Origin: Pleurocapsa sp. MO_226.B13
Lineage (GTDB): Bacteria; Cyanobacteriota; Cyanobacteriia; Cyanobacteriales; Xenococcaceae
Direction: 5' to 3'
DNA: 6,051 bases
NCBI GenBank assembly: GCA_030064795.1
Contig: JASJEI010000573.1
Location: forward strand, 1-6,051
Position 1 is the first letter of the stretch. Every line of letters starts with the position of its first letter. The notes under the pieces are model-generated. The model ran no database searches, had not been told where the DNA came from, and saw only the letters and a list, made by a program, of their open reading frames with translations. Below are positions 1 through 5,938 of the stretch, piece after piece. The position numbers and the translations under genes are program-made.

Positions 1-88
1 AGCATACGCTTGGCAAGAGGACGAAGAGGTCAAAGTAAAGATAACAGGGACTTGTGTTTATAACCGAGAAATATCAATCTACATTTAA
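1..88 (+). CDS. C-terminal end of an unknown protein (partial, runs off left edge)
   Basis: An open frame enters from the left edge (first full codon at base 2) and ends at TAA 86-88, giving 28 residues. They begin AYAWQEDEEVKVKITG and end REISIYI. The acidic and alternating hydrophobic pattern looks like the last beta-strands of a folded protein, and the other two forward frames are less protein-like. I do not recognise a family. A 28-codon open stretch can arise by chance, so the call rests on composition and on the sensible gap (57 bp) before the next ORF. Confidence 0.4.
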   Translation, partial: AYAWQEDEEVKVKITGTCVYNREISIYI

Positions 89-145
89 TACCAACCTTTT
101 ACCAGTTTTGTTTATAGTTAAACGACTCTTTAACCATAGTAGAAG

Positions 146-277
146 ATGTCTAAAATAACCTATCTCGTAAAAATTTCGCTCTTGTTAGGACTTTTGACTT
201 CATGTGCAGACAGTTCTGGTAAATCTGTAGCTTCCGAAAACAACAATATAGTTTCTGAATCTAACGAGGATAGATGA
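146..277 (+). CDS. Very short lipoprotein-like ORF (43 aa), possibly a truncated lipoprotein gene
   Basis: ATG at 146-148 opens a 43-residue frame ending at TGA 275-277. The N-terminus is a textbook lipoprotein signal: MSKITYLVK, hydrophobic core ISLLLGLL, then lipobox LTSC with Cys20 as the predicted lipidated residue. After it comes a Ser/Asn/Glu-rich tail (SSGKSVASENNN...) like the flexible linker that normally leads into a lipoprotein domain, but the frame stops there. No continuation is evident in the other frames before htpX (starts at 370). Either this is a genuine mini-lipoprotein or the remnant 5' end of a larger lipoprotein gene whose domain is gone. AGAAG directly abuts the ATG, too close for a normal ribosome site. 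Function unknown. Confidence 0.5.
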   Translation: MSKITYLVKISLLLGLLTSCADSSGKSVASENNNIVSESNEDR

Positions 278-369
278 TATAGCCTAAGTAGGATGTTCTA
301 AATACCCTCATCGCTATTTAATAAATTTAATCGAGAAAATTTTAACCAAAAAGAATTCTAATAAGTCTT
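278..369 (+). promoter_or_regulatory. Upstream region of htpX; no clear promoter motif
   Basis: This 92-bp AT-rich gap should hold the htpX 5' untranslated region and possibly its promoter. TTTAAT-like hexamers occur around 317-330, but no convincing -35 partner, hairpin or operator was found. There is also no Shine-Dalgarno motif in the 15 bases before the htpX ATG, as is common in cyanobacteria. Confidence 0.2.
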
Positions 370-1242
370 ATGTTTCAAGGTGGTCAAATTAAAACTGCTG
401 CCCTTTTAGGTTTACTAAGCGGACTATTGGTATTAGGTGGCTATTGGGCAACTGGCACTTCCCAGGGTGCCTTAATTGGTTTAATTTTTGCTGCTATTAC
501 CAGCTTTGGTTCGTGGTTTTATTCCGATAAGGCTGCATTAGCTGCTTATCAAGCGCGCCCCGTGACTCGCCAACAAGCACCCGAACTTTACAATCTGGTG
601 GAAAGTTTAGCACAAAAAGCAGATTTACCTATGCCCAAACTAGCAGTTGTGCCTACCCAAACTCCCAATGCTTTTGCGACGGGTAGAGATCCAAATCATG
701 CTGCGGTAGCGTTAACTCAGGGAATTATGCAGATCTTAAATCGAGATGAGCTTGCAGGAGTCATCGCCCACGAACTAACTCATATCAAAAACCGCGATAC
801 GCTTACTCAAGCGGTAGCTGGTACTCTTGGTGGGGCGATAACTTTCCTCGGCAGAATGTTATCTTTTGGCGCGATGTATGGCCCTGTTAATCGCGATAAT
901 CGTCAGGGTGGTAATCCCCTTGGCGTTCTAATTTTGGTAGTTCTCGCTCCTATTTCCGCATCTCTAATTCAAATGGCAATTTCGCGTACCCGCGAATTTT
1001 CCGCAGATCGTGGTGCAGCCGAAATTACGGGCAATCCTTTGGCACTAGCCAGTGCCTTAGAAAAGCTGGAGTCTATAGGTAAGAAAGTACCGATGAATGG
1101 CAACCCTGCTTTTGAACCCGTATTAATTATAAATCCTTTTTCTGGCGGTGGTTTACAATCTTTATTCCGCACTCACCCCCCAACCGAAGAACGGATACGC
1201 AAGTTACAGGAAATTGCCAGACAGCAACAAAACTATACTTAA
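370..1242 (+). CDS. htpX: HtpX-family membrane zinc metalloprotease (M48B)
   Basis: This 290-residue protein is full length for HtpX (usually about 280-300 residues). HtpX cleaves damaged or misfolded membrane proteins as part of envelope quality control. Visible features, in order: a membrane segment at about 8-26 and another at about 32-51; the zinc motif HELTH at 134-138 in VIAHELTHIKNRD (His134 and His138 ligands, Glu135 catalytic); membrane or re-entrant segments at about 150-170 and 183-204; RTREFSADRGAA at 206-216, where Glu209 is the expected third zinc ligand; and the family's C-terminal signature RTHPPTEERIRKL at 267-279. The start is set by the N-terminus matching the family, beginning close before KTAALLGLLSGLL. 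No ribosome-binding site is visible. The next + strand gene begins 79 bp after the stop, so co-transcription is possible but unsupported. No key residue is missing. Confidence 0.96.
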   Translation: MFQGGQIKTAALLGLLSGLLVLGGYWATGTSQGALIGLIFAAITSFGSWFYSDKAALAAYQARPVTRQQAPELYNLVESLAQKADLPMPKLAVVPTQTPNAFATGRDPNHAAVALTQGIMQILNRDELAGVIAHELTHIKNRDTLTQAVAGTLGGAITFLGRMLSFGAMYGPVNRDNRQGGNPLGVLILVVLAPISASLIQMAISRTREFSADRGAAEITGNPLALASALEKLESIGKKVPMNGNPAFEPVLIINPFSGGGLQSLFRTHPPTEERIRKLQEIARQQQNYT

Positions 1243-1321
1243 ATTTTGCGACTAATTAATAAAATATGTGGTAGATAAAAAGACTACAATTACCAGAAAT
1301 GAAAATATTTTTACTTGCTCA

Positions 1322-2332
1322 ATGCTAAGAAAACTTCTGACAGTTTTTACCGTGATGGGAATGAGTTTACTTACAGTAAACGTAGATACCTACAGAGGAT
1401 TTAAGCCAAATCAAGCTGACGCCACGGAAAATAACTACTCTTCAAAAGAAAGCAATAACCTAACGAAGACTGAATTAAGTCTGACAGAAGATGGTCAAGA
1501 AGAAATTCTCGCTCCTGATGCCGAAGTTGAAAAGCTAGCAGACGGTTTTGAATTTACCGAAGGCCCTGTTTGGCATCCCGACGGCTTTCTTTTGTTTAGC
1601 GATATTCCAGCGAATACCATTTATAAATGGCAGCCAGAGCAAGAAACCGAGATTTTTCGGCAACCTTCTGGCAATGCTAATGGTAATACTTTAGATAATT
1701 CTGGGCGTTTGATTAGTGCCGAGCATGGAAATCGTCGGGTATCTTTAACTGAAAAAGATGGAGAGATTGTAACTTTAGCCAGTGAATACGAAGGAAAGCA
1801 GTTGAATAGTCCTAACGATCTGGTGGTTAAATCCGATGGTAGTATCTACTTTACCGATCCTCCCTACGGAATTGAATCCGAGCAAGAAGAATTAGGGTTT
1901 TATGGTGTTTATCGTCTAGCCCCAGACGGGACTCTGACTTTGCTAGTTGATGATTTTGTCCGCCCTAATGGCATCGTCCTTTCCCCCGATGAAACCAAAC
2001 TGTACGTTAATGATTCAGAGGAGGGTCATATTCGTGTATTTGATGTCCAGCCAGATGGAATGCTGGACAACGGAAAACTATTTGCCGAATTAGAACCTCC
2101 CAGTGAAGAAGGTGCAGCTGATGGCATGAAGGTGGATGTCAAGGGCAATATTTATAGTACTGGGCCAGGAGGAGTATGGATTTTCTCACCCAACGGCGAT
2201 CTATTAGAAATAATTGAAACACCAGAACCTCCTGCTAATATCGCCTGGGGCGATCGCGACTATAAAACTCTGTATATCACCGCGAGAAAGAGTCTTTATC
2301 GAATCCGTCTAAAAAATTCAGGACTACCTTAA
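1322..2332 (+). CDS. Exported SMP-30/gluconolactonase-family lactonase
   Basis: A 336-residue member of the SMP-30/gluconolaconase/LRE family: six-bladed beta-propellers that hydrolyse sugar or other lactones using one divalent metal. By alignment from memory with human SMP-30, the four active-site residues are present: Glu80 in FTEGPVWHPDG (Glu18), Asn165 in LNSPNDLVV (Asn103), Asn216 in RPNGIVLSP (Asn154) and Asp267 in ADGMKVD (Asp204). The N-terminus MLRKLLTVFTVMGMSLLTV looks like a signal peptide or membrane anchor. A polar linker of roughly 50 residues follows, with a possible AxA cleavage site near residue 34. The frame also opens at GTG 1268, but that would put 18 polar residues before the signal, so ATG 1322 is preferred; neither start has a Shine-Dalgarno. 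It ends 11 bp from the convergent sugar dehydrogenase, suggesting it hydrolyses that enzyme's lactone product. The actual substrate is not determined by sequence. Confidence 0.92.
   Translation: MLRKLLTVFTVMGMSLLTVNVDTYRGFKPNQADATENNYSSKESNNLTKTELSLTEDGQEEILAPDAEVEKLADGFEFTEGPVWHPDGFLLFSDIPANTIYKWQPEQETEIFRQPSGNANGNTLDNSGRLISAEHGNRRVSLTEKDGEIVTLASEYEGKQLNSPNDLVVKSDGSIYFTDPPYGIESEQEELGFYGVYRLAPDGTLTLLVDDFVRPNGIVLSPDETKLYVNDSEEGHIRVFDVQPDGMLDNGKLFAELEPPSEEGAADGMKVDVKGNIYSTGPGGVWIFSPNGDLLEIIETPEPPANIAWGDRDYKTLYITARKSLYRIRLKNSGLP
2250..2257. repeat. HIP1 octamer GCGATCGC
   Basis: Highly iterated palindrome typical of many cyanobacterial genomes, located within the 3' part of the lactonase gene (codons around WGDRD). 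Confidence 0.85.
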
Positions 2333-2343
2333 TGACTTGTTAT

Positions 2344-3789
2344 TTAACGGGGTACGAGTTTCCTAACCTTTCCGTCTTGTTTCGATGTCACATAAATTTC
2401 TTCTGCTTCGTCTACTCCAAACCGTACATCGGATCTGGCTTTGCCAACAATTTCTAGGAAAGAAACTTCTTTTTCTTCATTGAAGAGTCTCAATTCTTTT
2501 ATTTCTGCCTGTTTGCCATTAACTAGTTCATCTATAGGGACATGAAAAAACCTGGCATCACTGCCGAAGTCGGCAAAAATATATTGACCAATTAATTCGG
2601 GAATTGCTTTACCCCGATAGACATAACCACCTGTAATAGCAATGGGATAGTTGCCTTCTTTTTCTGGAGGGATGTCATGATCGTATTGGGCAACAGGATA
2701 GGTGTAATTATATTTGGCATCATCTTGAGGTAGGGGAAACAAAACATTTTCATTATTTTCCCTAATTACCCAAGTACCTTCCCGATTTCCCCAACCATAG
2801 TTCGCCCCTTTGATACCTAGATTAACTTCTTCGATGAAAGCCTGACCAGTATCGGCAATTAACATTTTGCCTTCTCCACTAGTATCCCAGCTAAAGCGAT
2901 GGGGATTACGCAGTCCATAAGCCCAAATTTCATCCAAGGTGTCAGGATCGTCATCCCCAACAAAAGGATTGGCGTTAGGAATACCATATTGACCATTGGC
3001 ACTGTTATTACCAAGAGGATCGATTCTGAGCATCTTACCCAGCGGTGTTCCCAAATCCTGTCCACTATCTAGAGGATCGGTATCGCTAACAGGAAAGCCA
3101 TCACTACCACCATCAGCTACAGCAATGTAGAGCAAACCATAATCATCATCTCCCGATCGAGCATTGGGATTAAAACCCAGTTGTCCAACATTATGATCGG
3201 GATAAGGTTCTTCAATTCGCAAAATCTCGCGGGACGTTCCTGCAAAAATATTGCTTGACGGATCTGTTGCCTTCCACTCCCTAATTACATCGTGATGGGA
3301 ACTCTCAATAATATTTTGCTCGCGATCGAGAATCTTTTTGGTAACGGGAAAGTCAGGAGTACCGCTATCTTTGATTTCGCTAGTTACCGTATAAAAAATC
3401 CCATTGCGAGCAAATTCTGGGTGAAAAGCAAAATAAGCAAAGCCCTGTTGAACGCTTTCATAGGTAAAGTCGGCACAAATTAATTGTTTGAGGTTCATAT
3501 AAACGGTGGCAGTACCATCAACAATGACGTACAATTTGCCACGCATATCGTTAACAAATAATCTTCCACTACCATCTCCTGCATCAGTCAGGAAGTTCAA
3601 ACGAGCAGCTTTTTGTAGAGCGGTTCCACTATTGGGAATTTGCACTACTTCTGCTAATTTTACAGACAATTCTGACTTTCTAATCGGTTCGGGAATAGGA
3701 GCAGTTATCTGGGCAGGGGCAATTTTAGTAAAAACTAGAATTACTACAAAAATGGAGCAGACAAAGCAGAGAAAGCGAAATTTTTCCAT
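2344..3789 (-). CDS. Exported PQQ-dependent aldose (glucose/sorbosone-type) dehydrogenase
   Basis: A 481-residue member of the soluble PQQ sugar dehydrogenase (GSDH) family, six-bladed propellers that oxidise aldoses to lactones with pyrroloquinoline quinone. An N-terminal signal (MEKFRF, then a hydrophobic run to about residue 20) ends in APA-Q, so signal peptidase I should cut after residue 26. Family hallmarks: PDHNVGQLGFNP at 197-208, whose His199 fits the catalytic base; YIAVADGGS near 221; LGTPLGKMLRIDP near 246; AYGLRNPHRFSWD near 290 with the PQQ-site arginine; NYGWG near 331; GGYVYRG at 387-393 and YIFADFGS at 403-410. The chain is longer than the shortest members because of an extra charged segment at about 135-190. 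The frame also opens at TTG 3795, but ATG 3789 gives the better signal peptide. No PQQ biosynthesis genes are in the window, so cofactor supply is unknown. The electron acceptor is also unknown. Confidence 0.93.
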   Translation of the reverse strand: MEKFRFLCFVCSIFVVILVFTKIAPAQITAPIPEPIRKSELSVKLAEVVQIPNSGTALQKAARLNFLTDAGDGSGRLFVNDMRGKLYVIVDGTATVYMNLKQLICADFTYESVQQGFAYFAFHPEFARNGIFYTVTSEIKDSGTPDFPVTKKILDREQNIIESSHHDVIREWKATDPSSNIFAGTSREILRIEEPYPDHNVGQLGFNPNARSGDDDYGLLYIAVADGGSDGFPVSDTDPLDSGQDLGTPLGKMLRIDPLGNNSANGQYGIPNANPFVGDDDPDTLDEIWAYGLRNPHRFSWDTSGEGKMLIADTGQAFIEEVNLGIKGANYGWGNREGTWVIRENNENVLFPLPQDDAKYNYTYPVAQYDHDIPPEKEGNYPIAITGGYVYRGKAIPELIGQYIFADFGSDARFFHVPIDELVNGKQAEIKELRLFNEEKEVSFLEIVGKARSDVRFGVDEAEEIYVTSKQDGKVRKLVPR

Positions 3790-3833
3790 ACACAATACGC
3801 AAATATGCAGTGTTGTAAACCATATTCTATTTG
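3790..3833 (-). promoter_or_regulatory. Upstream region of the sugar dehydrogenase
   Basis: The 44 bp between the sugar dehydrogenase start and the decayed coding stretch must hold its promoter or leader unless transcription comes from further right. On the - strand a TTTACA hexamer and a TATTGT hexamer lie 16 bases apart, but the latter nearly touches the ATG, so a normal leader would not fit. No operator or ribosome site is evident. Confidence 0.15.
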
Positions 3834-4052
3834 TTACTCTAAGATAAATTCCCCCTTAGTTTCTCCTGAAAAGATGGCATAGTTGATATTTCCCGCCTTA
3901 GCGTGGTGGGGCTTACCTTTAGGTTTGGGACGGGTAATGTAGCGACAGCGCGACAGTTCGGTTAGGGCTAGTTCCTGTTGATAGATATCTTTGGTAATCT
4001 AGCGTAGCTCCAACCAGGTGCAGTTAGCGATCGCCTCTATTTGTACGGGTGG
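3834..4052 (-). pseudogene. Decayed gene fragment of unknown family, interrupted by in-frame TAG
   Basis: On the - strand a coding-like frame runs 17 codons (PPVQIEAIANCTWLELR), meets TAG at 4001-3999, then continues 54 residues in the same frame to TAA 3836-3834. The second part contains ITKDIYQQELALTELSRCRY, a basic stretch RPKPKGKPHHAKAG and ends SGETKGEFILE. The two parts read as one protein if TAG was a CAG or similar codon. Upstream, TAA at 4055-4053 closes the frame and no start codon exists in the second part, so the gene looks truncated at its 5' end as well. It lies just upstream of, and in the same direction as, the sugar dehydrogenase. The composition is less AT-rich than the flanking DNA. 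I do not recognise the family. Chance openness is possible but unlikely given the amino-acid content. Confidence 0.5.
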
Positions 4053-4096
4053 TTACAGTAGCTAGTCTAAATAAAATTACTCTAGATATCTATCAA
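3978..4096. repeat. 13-bp perfect inverted repeat flanking 93 bp
   Basis: TTGATAGATATCT at 3978-3990 is the exact reverse complement of AGATATCTATCAA at 4084-4096. The left arm lies inside the decayed gene (encoding DIYQ on the - strand) and the right arm lies just beyond its 5' end, 17 bp from the end of the small lipoprotein gene. The match does not extend on either side. The right arm also contains most of a 10-bp palindrome, TAGATATCTA (4083-4092). The arms could mark an inversion, a small mobile-element scar or a hairpin. No transposase was seen. Confidence 0.6.
4027..4034. repeat. HIP1 octamer GCGATCGC
   Basis: HIP1 palindrome lying inside the decayed coding fragment, at the codons for AIA. 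Supports cyanobacterial origin of this stretch as well. Confidence 0.85.
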
Positions 4097-4112
4097 AATT
4101 ATTATTTTTTTA

Positions 4113-4466
4113 CTATCTCATTTCCATTTCAATTACTTCTAAATTACTATTAGTTCGACCAATAACACCAATTCTATAGTTAGCTATATTATTTGCACTC
4201 CAGTCAAAATAAAATCTATAGCCTTCATCTGGTGCAGGAGTTAGATTTAAAGAACCAAAGTCATGAAGTACTAAAAAATCATTTAAATCTTCATAGTTTG
4301 ACCCCAAGGGAATATTTTTAACTAGACAATTATAAAATATTTTTCTACCAATTTTATCACAAATTATATCGCCTGTAGGTTGAGAATTTTTCCCCTCAAA
4401 GAAATCACAAGATGTACATATAAAGGCGATCAAAATAGTAAAAAAACAGCTGTAAGGTTTGTTCAC
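4113..4466 (-). CDS. Small putative lipoprotein, uncharacterised (117 aa)
   Basis: The frame starts at GTG (4466-4464) and ends at TAG. GTG is chosen because it gives an intact signal, MNKPYSCFFTILIAFICTSC, and an in-frame stop lies four codons upstream. Cys20 in CTSC is the likely lipidated residue, though Cys at -3 is not the preferred lipobox residue. The mature part is about 97 residues. Cys36 and Cys47 could form a disulfide. IPLGSNYEDLNDFL at 52-65 is followed by a strand-rich region (YRFYFDW, YRIGVIG, LEVIEMEM). That helix-then-strands order resembles small periplasmic alpha/beta domains such as SmpA/BLIP-like folds, but this is only a fold guess. It is divergent from the beta-propeller gene at 4648. 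Function unknown. Confidence 0.75.
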   Translation of the reverse strand: MNKPYSCFFTILIAFICTSCDFFEGKNSQPTGDIICDKIGRKIFYNCLVKNIPLGSNYEDLNDFLVLHDFGSLNLTPAPDEGYRFYFDWSANNIANYRIGVIGRTNSNLEVIEMEMR

Positions 4467-4524
4467 AATAATTACTTAGAAAATTTATTAATATTCAAAA
4501 TCAAGGTTTTTTCTAGGTTTCAGT

Positions 4525-4553
4525 TTATCAATTATCAGAGTAGTAACTATACT
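4525..4553 (+). promoter_or_regulatory. Candidate sigma70-type promoter for the beta-propeller gene
   Basis: TTATCA (4525-4530, 4 of 6 consensus) and TATACT (4548-4553, 5 of 6) are separated by exactly 17 bp. Transcription would start near 4560 and leave a leader of about 88 nt before the ATG at 4648. Motif match only; in AT-rich DNA such pairs also arise by chance. Confidence 0.35.
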
Positions 4554-4584
4554 TAAATTTCAGCTAATACTAAAAAATCTAAGT

Positions 4585-4592
4585 GCGATCGC
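4585..4592. repeat. HIP1 octamer GCGATCGC
   Basis: Intergenic HIP1 copy, downstream of the candidate promoter and inside the predicted leader of the propeller gene. Confidence 0.85.
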
Positions 4593-4647
4593 CCTCTTTA
4601 GTAAAATATTGACCTGATGCTCAAAGTTTTAGAACAACTAACGACTG

Positions 4648-5745
4648 ATGAAAATAGTTAACTTCTTGATTGTCACCATCTCTTTACTAATGATTAGTGC
4701 TAGTCCTCACAACCCAACTAAACAGTGTATTAATTCACAGCCAGGTGATCTTAGCTTTGGTTTTTCTGTAGCTGTCAACGATCGGTATTTAGCTGCGGGC
4801 GATCCAAAAGCAAATCAGGTAGTGATTTATACGAGCGATCGTTCTGGCAAATGGATTAGAACCAAAGAACTTTCACCTCCTAAAGATTCTGTTCCTGACA
4901 AAATCGGTAGTGGTTTTGGTCGTAATCTGCAATTAGATGGAGATGTCTTAGTTATTAATGCTTTAACACAGCAAAATACAAAAGATGTGACTAACCCAGA
5001 AGATTTTCAACAAAGAACTATATTGACATCTAGTTTCTATGGAAGATATTTAATCAGACTAGACTCAGAAACCGAAGTTAAAGCGATCGATTTGCCTGTA
5101 GAAAAAAAAGAGGGTTTGGTTCAATTAAATTTATTGTCAGAGGGCGAAATTAAACAAGTAACTTTATCAGACAATCAAGAAGTTGAAGACATTGAATTTG
5201 ATGAAGGTTTGGGATTTGGTTATAATTTGGCGTTTGATAATAATTTACTTCTAGTTGGTTTTGCGTTTTCTCCCATAAAAGGAGGAGCTTGGCTATTTAA
5301 TCTTAACAAACCAGAAAGCCAACCTCTGAAAATAACTGCTCCTAATGCTTTTATAGGATCTACTGTAGCTTTGAACGAAAAATTTGCTGCGATCGGAAAT
5401 GTTCTTTTTGGTGAGTCTTTGTACGATCTTGCTCCACCGCCAAAAACTCTAATTAGGGCAATTGATAACGGTTCGACAACGGTTATTGATAGTTATGGAG
5501 AAGTTTCTTTAAGTGGCAATATTTTAGCAATAATGCGTTTCCCTTCATTTGATAACGAACGAACTGCTCTTTTGGAAGTGTTTCGTCTTGATGATGATGC
5601 TAAACCTCATCGGATAATCAAACGTGAACATCAATTAAAACGTGCTTGGGTACAAAACGGTTTTCTTGTGACTGTTGAACCTCACTTCGATCTTAATTTC
5701 AGACCGATCGGACACATTAAAGTTTGTCTTGAGCCAATCTATTAA
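4648..5745 (+). CDS. Exported beta-propeller protein with FG-GAP/integrin-alpha-like repeats
   Basis: A 365-residue protein beginning with a signal peptide (MKIVNFLIVTISLLMISA, cut probably after about residue 18). The mature part contains recurring blade motifs of the form G-F-G-x-x-L/V-A-x-(D/N)-x-x-L-x-x-(G/I): FGFSVAVNDRYLAAGDP at 37-53, GFGRNLQLDGDVLVINA at 89-105, GFGYNLAFDNNLLLVGF at 189-205, then weaker copies at 236-250 (IGSTVALNEKFAAIG) and 284-297 (GEVSLSGNILAIMR). Each is followed by a short strand such as NQVVIYT, GGAWLFNL or LLEVFRL. This pattern fits FG-GAP-type propellers of about six to seven blades, which usually bind other proteins, glycans or calcium rather than catalyse. 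The only cysteines, Cys27 and Cys360, sit at the two ends of the mature chain. ATG 4648 gives the signal peptide directly; no Shine-Dalgarno is seen. Partner and role unknown. Confidence 0.8.
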   Translation: MKIVNFLIVTISLLMISASPHNPTKQCINSQPGDLSFGFSVAVNDRYLAAGDPKANQVVIYTSDRSGKWIRTKELSPPKDSVPDKIGSGFGRNLQLDGDVLVINALTQQNTKDVTNPEDFQQRTILTSSFYGRYLIRLDSETEVKAIDLPVEKKEGLVQLNLLSEGEIKQVTLSDNQEVEDIEFDEGLGFGYNLAFDNNLLLVGFAFSPIKGGAWLFNLNKPESQPLKITAPNAFIGSTVALNEKFAAIGNVLFGESLYDLAPPPKTLIRAIDNGSTTVIDSYGEVSLSGNILAIMRFPSFDNERTALLEVFRLDDDAKPHRIIKREHQLKRAWVQNGFLVTVEPHFDLNFRPIGHIKVCLEPIY

Positions 5746-5747
5746 TT

Positions 5748-5837
5748 ATTCGACCCCGCTATTTCTATGTAGATTCAGAATTAGCAGAAAACATCAACTT
5801 TGACGTTGTAACTTTTGGTAGTGATGCAGCTAAATAA
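5748..5837 (+). pseudogene. Short coding-like remnant after the propeller gene
   Basis: Immediately after the propeller stop codon, in a different frame, an open stretch encodes IIRPRYFYVDSELAENIN, continues FDVVTFGSDAAK and ends at TAA 5835-5837. It has no start codon, and the frame is closed by a TGA at 5730-5732. The composition looks protein-like, so it may be the C-terminal scrap of a lost gene. At 29 codons a chance open frame cannot be excluded. Family not recognised. Confidence 0.25.
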
Positions 5838-5938
5838 TTTGATTCAACTCAGGTGTATTTTTACAGAATTTTAATTACGTACTCTTCGGTAGTTATTCAT
5901 AATAAACACTCGGATTTATCTTGACTATGTATAATTAT
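5838..5938. other. Intergenic stretch, nothing identified
   Basis: An AT-rich 101 bp between the remnant and the right-edge ORF. TATAAT occurs at 5930-5935, but there is no -35 hexamer at a suitable distance. No hairpin terminator is seen for either flanking gene. Confidence 0.3.

Larger units (their letters stand above)
4467..4647. other. Divergent intergenic region (181 bp)
   Basis: This AT-rich space separates the - strand lipoprotein from the + strand propeller gene and should carry promoters for both. It holds the TTATCA/TATACT pair described separately, a short tandem TTATCAATTATCA at about 4525-4537 and one HIP1 site. No convincing - strand promoter, terminator hairpin or ORF was found. 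Confidence 0.5.

Noticed and set aside
969..1172. 67-codon - strand open frame
   Set aside because: Lies wholly antisense to htpX, with no signal or domain; a shadow of the conserved protease codons.
2859..3065. 68-codon - strand open frame inside the sugar dehydrogenase
   Set aside because: Same strand, different frame within a conserved enzyme; composition (many Met, Ile, Trp) is not protein-like.
3292..3483. 63-codon + strand open frame
   Set aside because: Antisense to the sugar dehydrogenase, with no recognisable features.
3506..3847. 113-codon + strand open frame
   Set aside because: Antisense to the signal peptide and N-terminal part of the sugar dehydrogenase; extends only by chance into the intergenic region.
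3790..4112. Insertion sequence or CRISPR array in the gene-poor stretch
   Set aside because: Only one inverted repeat pair, no transposase motif, no regularly spaced direct repeats; a decayed gene explains most of it.
4609..4614. TTGACC as a -35 box for the propeller gene
   Set aside because: No -10-like hexamer lies 16-18 bp downstream; the TTATCA/TATACT pair further up is better.
5921..5935. TTGACT next to TATAAT as a promoter
   Set aside because: The two hexamers are only 3 bp apart, so they cannot serve as -35 and -10 of one promoter.
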